Positions 6,118-9,550 of a stretch of 9,550 nt of DNA are shown piece after piece. The position numbers were made by a program, and so were the translations under genes. The DNA is from Ruminococcaceae bacterium UBA5406 (GTDB lineage Bacteria > Bacillota > Clostridia > Oscillospirales > Acutalibacteraceae), in contig DHNW01000026.1 of assembly GCA_002407675.1 (NCBI GenBank), forward strand, positions 1 through 9,550, given 5' to 3'. A model generated the notes under the pieces. The model made no database searches, was not told the DNA's origin, and was given only the letters and a program-made list of their open reading frames with translations. How positions within the stretch are numbered: the stretch's first letter is position 1; the number at the start of each line of letters is the position of its first letter.

Positions 6118-7610
6118 TTCAAATCCGAAAGGGTTACCCTTTGCTCTTTGTCCCCCAAGTTATATATTACTTTTACCGTATTGTCCTCGTATACATAAAC
6201 AGCATGTACAAAGGAATAAAGCAGATATTTATTTCCGCTTTCACTTTTTTTTGATTTTGTAGCAATTTTATCAAGCCAAGCAGATACGGCTTCTTTTGTA
6301 TATGTAGGAGAATGCATTGTTTCTGCCTCAAGCAACTGGCTGTCCAATAAGTCAGACTCTTTTTCCAGTTTTTCCAGTTCATCTTTTGTAGTCCTTGTAA
6401 AGATTCCTGCTTCAATAGCCTTAATAATATTGCCTTTTTCGTTTTGGTTTTGCTTTATTTTTTCTTTCAGACCTGTTATTAGCTGTACATTTTTTTGCCT
6501 TTCATCATCCTGCTGCAAAATTAAATCAACTAGTGCTTCCCGAAATTTCTTTGATAATATATATTCTATAGTGCAATTTATAACAGCATTTTCAATTGTT
6601 TCTTTTTTAACATTTGATTTACTGCACGTTCTCAGACGCTTTTTTGTGCTGCACTCATAGTAAGAATACTTTTCATGGTTTCCGCTGCTTTGCCCTACCA
6701 TTGCGCCGCCGCATTCGCCACAGAAAATTTTTCCTGATAAAAGATATTCTATTTTTGCTTTATGCCTGGCTTGGGCATGTTTATTTTTTTGCATTCTTTC
6801 TTGCACTGCGTTCCATTCATCCTTTGAGACAATTGCGGGAATTCCATTAGGAATGCGGATTACCTTGTCTTGTGGCTTAGATGCGTGGCTGTTTCGCTTT
6901 CCATTTTCAGATGGTATCTTGTTGTAAGTGAAAATTCCAATGAAGCGTTCATTCCTCAGCAACTCATGAATGGAGTTTTTACCGAAGCTGTTACCTGCTG
7001 CTGTCTTTCTGCCCTGCCGGTTCATTTCGTCAATTATTTCGGAGAAAGACGACCCATTTGCATACATATGAAATATCTGACGAATTGTTTCCGCATTATA
7101 CTCATCAATGGAATACGTTTTGTCTGGATTTACTCTGTACCCCAGTAGCGGCCTGCCTCCGGTATGCTTGCATTGAAGCGCCACGCCAATACGCCCCCTA
7201 GTTGTTTTTTCCATAAGATCGTAAATGTAATATTCAGCCATTCCTTCCAGAACGGACTCCAATATAATTCCCTCTGGGCCGTCCGGAATATGTTCCATTG
7301 CAGAAACTACTTTTACACCATTTTTTTTAAGTTTGACTTTATTAATAGCGCTTTCATTTCGGTTTCTGGCAAATCGGTCAAGTTTCCAAACAATGACTGT
7401 TTCAAATAGTTCACTGGAGCTGTCTGTAAGCATCTTTTGAAACTGGGCACGGTTATCGGTTTTTCCGGAAACGCAATCGTCACGATATATATGAATAATA
7501 TGGTAATCGTTATCAGCAGCATATTTTTTACAATCTCTAATTTGATCATCAATGCTGGTCTCTTTTTGCGCGTCGCTTGAATACCGCGCATAAATAACAG
7601 CCCGCTTCAT
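6096..7610 (-). CDS. Large serine recombinase (site-specific integrase)
   Basis: This should catalyse integration, and with a directionality factor excision, of the mobile element. The 504-residue product has three parts. The resolvase-type catalytic domain (1-~145) has VIYARYSSDAQ with R9 and nucleophile S11, and VWKLDRFARNR (74-84). A 'Recombinase' DNA-binding domain (~150-225) starts PLLGYRVNP. A zinc ribbon has C297, C300, C320 and C329, followed by a coiled coil (~370-435) typical of large serine integrases. ATG 7610 is preferred because GGAGAG (complement of 7615-7620) precedes it and the family starts at MKRAVIYAR. The upstream in-frame ATG 7700 would add 30 unrelated residues from inside a terminator hairpin. 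The last six codons and TGA (complement of 6096-6098) lie within the tRNA-Leu 3' end, marking the element's left border. AT-richness contrasts sharply with the chromosomal genes to the left. Confidence 0.93.
   Translation of the reverse strand: MKRAVIYARYSSDAQKETSIDDQIRDCKKYAADNDYHIIHIYRDDCVSGKTDNRAQFQKMLTDSSSELFETVIVWKLDRFARNRNESAINKVKLKKNGVKVVSAMEHIPDGPEGIILESVLEGMAEYYIYDLMEKTTRGRIGVALQCKHTGGRPLLGYRVNPDKTYSIDEYNAETIRQIFHMYANGSSFSEIIDEMNRQGRKTAAGNSFGKNSIHELLRNERFIGIFTYNKIPSENGKRNSHASKPQDKVIRIPNGIPAIVSKDEWNAVQERMQKNKHAQARHKAKIEYLLSGKIFCGECGGAMVGQSSGNHEKYSYYECSTKKRLRTCSKSNVKKETIENAVINCTIEYILSKKFREALVDLILQQDDERQKNVQLITGLKEKIKQNQNEKGNIIKAIEAGIFTRTTKDELEKLEKESDLLDSQLLEAETMHSPTYTKEAVSAWLDKIATKSKKSESGNKYLLYSFVHAVYVYEDNTVKVIYNLGDKEQRVTLSDLNGAGDRT
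6128..6142. repeat. 15-bp palindrome beside the tRNA, inside the recombinase 3' end
   Basis: AAAGGGT-T-ACCCTTT is a perfect 7-bp inverted repeat around one central T, 10 bp past the tRNA CCA. It may be a weak terminator for tRNA-Leu (GCTCTTTG follows) or part of the recombinase's attachment-site arms. It is also in-frame coding sequence, so chance is possible. Confidence 0.3.
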
Positions 7611-7687
7611 ATTACTCTCCTTGATTTTTGGGAGCAGAAACAGTATAATATTTTTGCAAGTAATTATGCTGTTAGCCCTACTGATAG

Positions 7688-7735
7688 TAAGCCGCTTCAT
7701 CCGGATAGTGACCGGGTGAAGCGGCTTATTTTTTT
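7688..7735 (+). terminator. Strong Rho-independent terminator, plus-sense only
   Basis: Arms 7688-7704 and 7712-7728 pair over 17 bp (16 Watson-Crick, one U-G at 7700/7716) around the 7-nt loop ATAGTGA. Seven T residues follow (7729-7735). The stem-plus-U-tract polarity ends plus-strand transcripts. Read on the minus strand, the A-tract precedes the stem and no U-tract follows (ACTATCAG), so it is a poor terminator for the genes that flank it. For the minus-strand repeat-protein mRNA it would be a 3'-UTR hairpin directly after the stop codon, which overlaps the T-run. Confidence 0.75.
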
Positions 7736-8489
7736 ATCCCATTTTTTCTTTTATCATTCGGATTTCCCGCGCGTTTACCCTTGATAGGGTATCATTGGTG
7801 TCAACGGTCTTCTCAATACTCTCTATTGAATCTTTAACGGACTGGATTTTTTCGCTATCAAGCTGATGCGCGTCAAACAAGGCGGACAGTTTCTTACCAA
7901 CGTCGTTTTCCAGAGTGAGATTGATCTTTAGCTGTCCTTCATTAAGGCCGGAAATGTCAGATTTCATGCCGGACATATCCTGCTGCAAAGACTTTTGTCC
8001 TTCATTAAGGCCGGAGATGTCAGATTTCATGCCGGACATATCCTGCTGCAAAGACTTTTGTCCTTCATTAAGGCTGGAAATATCAGATTTCACGCCAGAC
8101 ATATCCTGCTGCAAAGACTTTTGCCCTTCTTTAAGGCCGGAAATGTCAGATTTCACGCCGGACATATCCTGCTGCAAAGACTTTTGCCCTTCTTTAAGGC
8201 CGGAAATGTCAGATTTCACGCCAGACATATCCTGCTGCAAAGACTTTTGCCCTTCATTAAGGCTGGAAATATCAGATTTCACGCCGGACATATCCTGCTG
8301 CAAAGACTTTTGCCCTTCATTAAGGCTGGAAACATCAGATTTCATGCCGGACATATCCTGTTGCAAAGACTTTTGTCCTTCATTAAGGCTGGAAATGTCA
8401 GATTTCATTGACGATACATCCTGCTTGACTGGTTCGACCTCCTCTTTTACTATTTGCCTGATTGCCTGGAACAGTTCATTATTCTCCAT
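7734..8489 (-). CDS. Tandem-repeat coiled-coil protein of unknown function
   Basis: From ATG 8489 the product is 251 residues. It has an acidic N-terminal lead (1-23, MENNELFQAIRQIVKEEVEP) and then seven 21-residue repeats plus a 16-residue eighth (24-186). The consensus is DMSGVKSDISSLNEGQKSLQQ with one residue varying at several sites. A non-repetitive, charged helical tail (187-251) follows. Each repeat is exactly three heptads, with M/V, I/L and Q/L at a/d positions, so a long parallel coiled-coil rod is expected. No signal peptide, membrane segment or cysteine is seen. ATG 8489 is preferred to ATG 8495 because AAGAGG (complement of 8498-8503) is 8 nt from the former and only 2 nt from the latter. 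It lies 50 nt downstream of the phage-type repressor, probably co-transcribed, so it would be expressed in the lysogenic state. That location often holds superinfection-exclusion or defence genes, but no function can be assigned from the sequence. Confidence 0.8.
   Translation of the reverse strand: MENNELFQAIRQIVKEEVEPVKQDVSSMKSDISSLNEGQKSLQQDMSGMKSDVSSLNEGQKSLQQDMSGVKSDISSLNEGQKSLQQDMSGVKSDISGLKEGQKSLQQDMSGVKSDISGLKEGQKSLQQDMSGVKSDISSLNEGQKSLQQDMSGMKSDISGLNEGQKSLQQDMSGMKSDISGLNEGQLKINLTLENDVGKKLSALFDAHQLDSEKIQSVKDSIESIEKTVDTNDTLSRVNAREIRMIKEKMG
7932..8420 (-). repeat. 63-bp tandem repeat array (7 full units and one partial)
   Basis: Units run from 8420 down to 7980 (seven of 63 bp), with a truncated 48-bp unit at 7979-7932. 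Differences between units are scattered point changes, mostly at a few fixed positions. The fourth and fifth units in gene order differ by a single base. The first unit is the most divergent at its start. The unit length is a multiple of three, so gain or loss of units by slippage or recombination keeps the reading frame and only alters rod length. Confidence 0.93.
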
Positions 8490-8539
8490 GTACATTACCT
8501 CTTTTTGCTATTTTCCTTTCCTATAATTGGTTAAAGCAA

Positions 8540-8935
8540 TTATACGACATCCTCAGCCTCGGATTTCGTATATTCTGGTACGAAGGTAAAGCCCTTGACC
8601 GCTCCCAAAGCCGCTTCTCTTCCCTTGCGGTTCAGCTTGTGGAAATCGGACAGGAGAGATTCGTCGGAGGAAGAACGCTTCATATCAGAAAATTTAGTAG
8701 TGCCACAAGATATTTGCTCTGGCTCGTCAAAGCCTTGCAACCACATGGGTGAAACACCTAATTTAAGCGCAATATTCACAGCGCTGTCTATTTTAGGGAT
8801 TCTCTGCCCTAAAGCATATCTATTTAGTGTTTGAGGATTTTCACCGGTTAGTTTTGATAGCGCATCATAGGTCATTCCATTATGCGAATACATATATTCT
8901 TTTAGCCTATTTGCAAAATTGCTAACTTGTTTCAT
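8540..8935 (-). CDS. XRE-family HTH repressor (CI-like, without peptidase domain)
   Basis: This is a likely lysogeny repressor. Residues 8-65 form an XRE/Cro-CI-type helix-turn-helix: MTYDALSKLTGENPQTLNRY (21-40) covers the two key helices, and PKIDSAVNIALKLGVSPMWL (47-66) is the typical following part of phage repressors. The remaining ~65 residues are charged and lack the Ser/Lys S24 (LexA-like) self-cleavage domain. Induction by RecA-stimulated autocleavage is therefore unlikely, and the tail is more likely to mediate dimerisation or contact another factor. ATG 8935 has GAGGAG (complement of 8942-8947) 6 nt upstream. It is divergent from a Cro-like gene across an operator-rich gap. The stop codon TAA sits in a TATAAT-like sequence just before the repeat-protein gene. 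Confidence 0.85.
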   Translation of the reverse strand: MKQVSNFANRLKEYMYSHNGMTYDALSKLTGENPQTLNRYALGQRIPKIDSAVNIALKLGVSPMWLQGFDEPEQISCGTTKFSDMKRSSSDESLLSDFHKLNRKGREAALGAVKGFTFVPEYTKSEAEDVV

Positions 8936-8955
8936 TTTGTTCTCCTCTTGTTTAA

Positions 8956-8964
8956 TATCACCAT
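8956..8964 (+). promoter_or_regulatory. Operator half-site 1
   Basis: TATCACCAT overlaps the edge of the repressor promoter's -10 box (complement of 8963-8968). The opposite half is degenerate, so a repressor bound here would be weak or would bind as a half-site. Likely autoregulatory (inference). Confidence 0.5.
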
Positions 8965-8991
8965 TATAATACAGCCTATCACCATTTGCAA
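8963..8991 (-). promoter_or_regulatory. Predicted repressor promoter (leftward)
   Basis: On the minus strand, TTGCAA (complement of 8986-8991, 4 of 6) and TATAAT (complement of 8963-8968, perfect) are spaced by 17 nt. It would transcribe the repressor and probably the repeat protein. Two TATCACCAT half-sites lie over the -10 and the spacer. Confidence 0.65.
8977..8985 (+). promoter_or_regulatory. Operator half-site 2
   Basis: TATCACCAT is repeated exactly 21 bp (two helical turns) from half-site 1, within the spacer of the leftward promoter. Its dyad partner is only partly conserved (TG at 8987-8988). Confidence 0.5.
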
Positions 8992-9010
8992 TAAAAACAT
9001 AGAAAAAGTG

Positions 9011-9039
9011 TTGACATTATAACCATATGGTGATAAACT
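9011..9039 (+). promoter_or_regulatory. Predicted rightward promoter of the Cro-like gene
   Basis: TTGACA (9011-9016, perfect) and TAAACT (9034-9039, 4 of 6) are spaced by 17 nt, with a start near 9046. The palindromic operator (9017-9036) fills the spacer, so a bound repressor would directly block polymerase. This is a textbook arrangement for a lytic promoter silenced in the lysogen. Confidence 0.75.
9017..9036. promoter_or_regulatory. Palindromic operator in the rightward promoter
   Basis: TTATAACCA-TA-TGGTGATAA has 9-bp arms with one mismatched pair (9021/9032). The right arm matches the TATCACCAT family in reverse. Position between -35 and -10 implies repression of the Cro-like operon. 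The binder is presumably the adjacent repressor, the Cro-like protein, or both. Confidence 0.7.
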
Positions 9040-9066
9040 GTAGCTGTAACAGAAAGAGGCGGTTTT

Positions 9067-9309
9067 ATGATTAATACAGACCTTTTAAGAGATAAAATCT
9101 ATGGCAAGTTTCACAGCCAAGCGGCATTTAGCCGCAAAATTGGATGGGGCGTAAATCGTATTAATAAAATCTTAACTGGTAAAAGCATACCAGATGTAAA
9201 TGACTGTGCAGACATTGCGTCTGTGCTTAACCTTTCAAGAGAAGAGTACATAGGAATTTTTATACCCTGTTTATCACCAAATGGTGATAAACAAAACGAA
9301 TCCGCTTAG
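9067..9309 (+). CDS. Cro-like XRE-family HTH protein
   Basis: This is an 80-residue small DNA-binding protein, divergent from the repressor. An HTH covers about residues 5-62: SQAAFSRKIGWGVNRINKIL (17-36), then the helical PDVNDCADIASVLNLSREEY (42-61). The usual role in this position is a Cro-type regulator of the lytic or excision programme, competing for the same operators. ATG 9067 follows AAAGAGG (9053-9059) with a 7-nt spacer. The last ~15 codons contain a nearly perfect operator palindrome (9268-9293), so those residues (around SPNGDK) may be dictated partly by DNA-site function. It could instead be an excisionase-like activator; the sequence alone does not decide. Confidence 0.8.
   Translation: MINTDLLRDKIYGKFHSQAAFSRKIGWGVNRINKILTGKSIPDVNDCADIASVLNLSREEYIGIFIPCLSPNGDKQNESA
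9268..9293. promoter_or_regulatory. Strong operator palindrome inside the Cro-like gene
   Basis: Two perfect 12-bp arms, TGTTTATCACCA and TGGTGATAAACA, flank the central AA. It contains both the TATCACCA and TGGTGATA motifs and is the best copy of the operator in the window. It lies about 230 bp downstream of the promoter operator, within coding sequence. It could serve as a roadblock, a looping partner for the intergenic operators, or the operator of a further promoter. Confidence 0.75.
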
Positions 9310-9327
9310 AAAGGCAGATGCAAGCGA

Positions 9328-9447
9328 ATGATGGAGCATGTAAACGTAGACGATATCTCGCCGGAAAAAATGCGTGAGTTTGCACGGCTTATGTATGAAG
9401 CGTTCAAAGAGGATACAAAGAAAGAGGAAGCCGAAAAAACCACTTAA
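9328..9447 (+). CDS. Small hypothetical protein (39 residues)
   Basis: The frame reads MMEHVNVDDISPEKMREFAR and then a helical, highly charged tail (acidic and lysine-rich) to TAA 9445-9447. It has 18 nt between it and the Cro-like stop and looks protein-like (amphipathic helix RLMYEAFKE). The ribosome site is weak: AAAGG (9310-9314) is 13 nt from ATG 9328. An overlapping frame from ATG 9318 is better placed but only 19 codons long, so leader-type coupling is possible. Function unknown; small genes of this sort are common after cro in Firmicute prophages. Confidence 0.5.
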   Translation: MMEHVNVDDISPEKMREFARLMYEAFKEDTKKEEAEKTT

Positions 9448-9550
9448 TTAAGAATACTCCAGAGACAAAGTGAAACACAATTGCCGAATAATCATCAGCG
9501 TTCAGGCTCCCGCCTTTTGCGGAAATCATCCGGAAAAGGCGAGGGCGTGG
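9448..9550 (+). other. Window end: hairpin and possible truncated gene start
   Basis: CGCCTTTT-G-CGG (9511-9522), loop AAATCAT, CCG-G-AAAAGGCG (9530-9541): eleven pairs interrupted by one G-G mismatch. A frame from GTG 9470 is open to the window end (27 codons) but has only a poor AGAGA site upstream. A TTG frame from 9481 is also open. Neither is recognisable, so I call only the inverted repeat. Confidence 0.35.

Noticed and set aside
7611..7700. Extended recombinase start at ATG 7700
   Set aside because: It has no ribosome site, begins inside a terminator stem, and adds residues absent from the resolvase fold, which begins at MKRAVIYAR.
7932..8420. Possible CRISPR array because of regular repeats
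   Set aside because: The repeats are contiguous 63-bp coding units with no unique spacers and an unbroken reading frame.
7915..8526. Long plus-strand frames (about 203 and 138 codons) opposite the repeat array
   Set aside because: They are open only because a 63-bp repeat without a stop in those frames is copied many times. The minus-strand frame has a proper ribosome site, heptad pattern and operon context.

Overview
The left two thirds (about 240-6117) look like the chromosome of a moderately GC-rich, Gram-positive, clostridial anaerobe. The codon choice, strong GGAGG-type ribosome sites, M42 peptidase pair and methionine gamma-lyase-family protein suggest the Oscillospirales/Ruminococcaceae group. 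That placement is inference; no marker gene in the window fixes it. The right third (about 6118-9550) is visibly more AT-rich and has the layout of the lysogeny end of an integrated prophage or similar element.

Left edge (1-166): the tail of an insertion sequence. It holds the last ~36 codons of an ISL3-family-like transposase, broken by a one-base frameshift, then a terminator-like hairpin and a terminal sequence of the ISL3 type. About 80 bp further on is a good sigma-70-type promoter (249-277). It drives a tight plus-strand run: murD (peptidoglycan precursor synthesis), two tandem M42 metallo-aminopeptidases and a GNAT-fold protein, with gaps of 18, -1 and 9 nt. After a 136-nt gap comes a PLP-dependent methionine gamma-lyase-family ('aluminium resistance') protein, best started at TTG 4706. 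Next is a tRNA-Leu(UAG) gene with its own promoter and an encoded CCA.

The tRNA is the junction with the element. A large serine recombinase on the minus strand runs into it, so its last six codons and stop lie antisense to the tRNA 3' end. Moving right, still on the minus strand, are a protein built from about eight 21-residue (63-bp) coiled-coil repeats and a short HTH repressor. A divergent Cro-like HTH gene and a 39-codon ORF follow on the plus strand.

The repressor/Cro intergenic region carries two opposed promoters and repeated TATCACCAT half-sites. An almost ideal 26-bp copy of the operator lies inside the 3' end of the Cro-like gene. The element continues past the window, and its other attachment site is not visible.

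The points most worth a second look are the recombinase/tRNA overlap, the repeat protein lying between repressor and integrase, the operator inside the Cro-like coding sequence, and a strong plus-sense terminator that opposes all neighbouring minus-strand genes.
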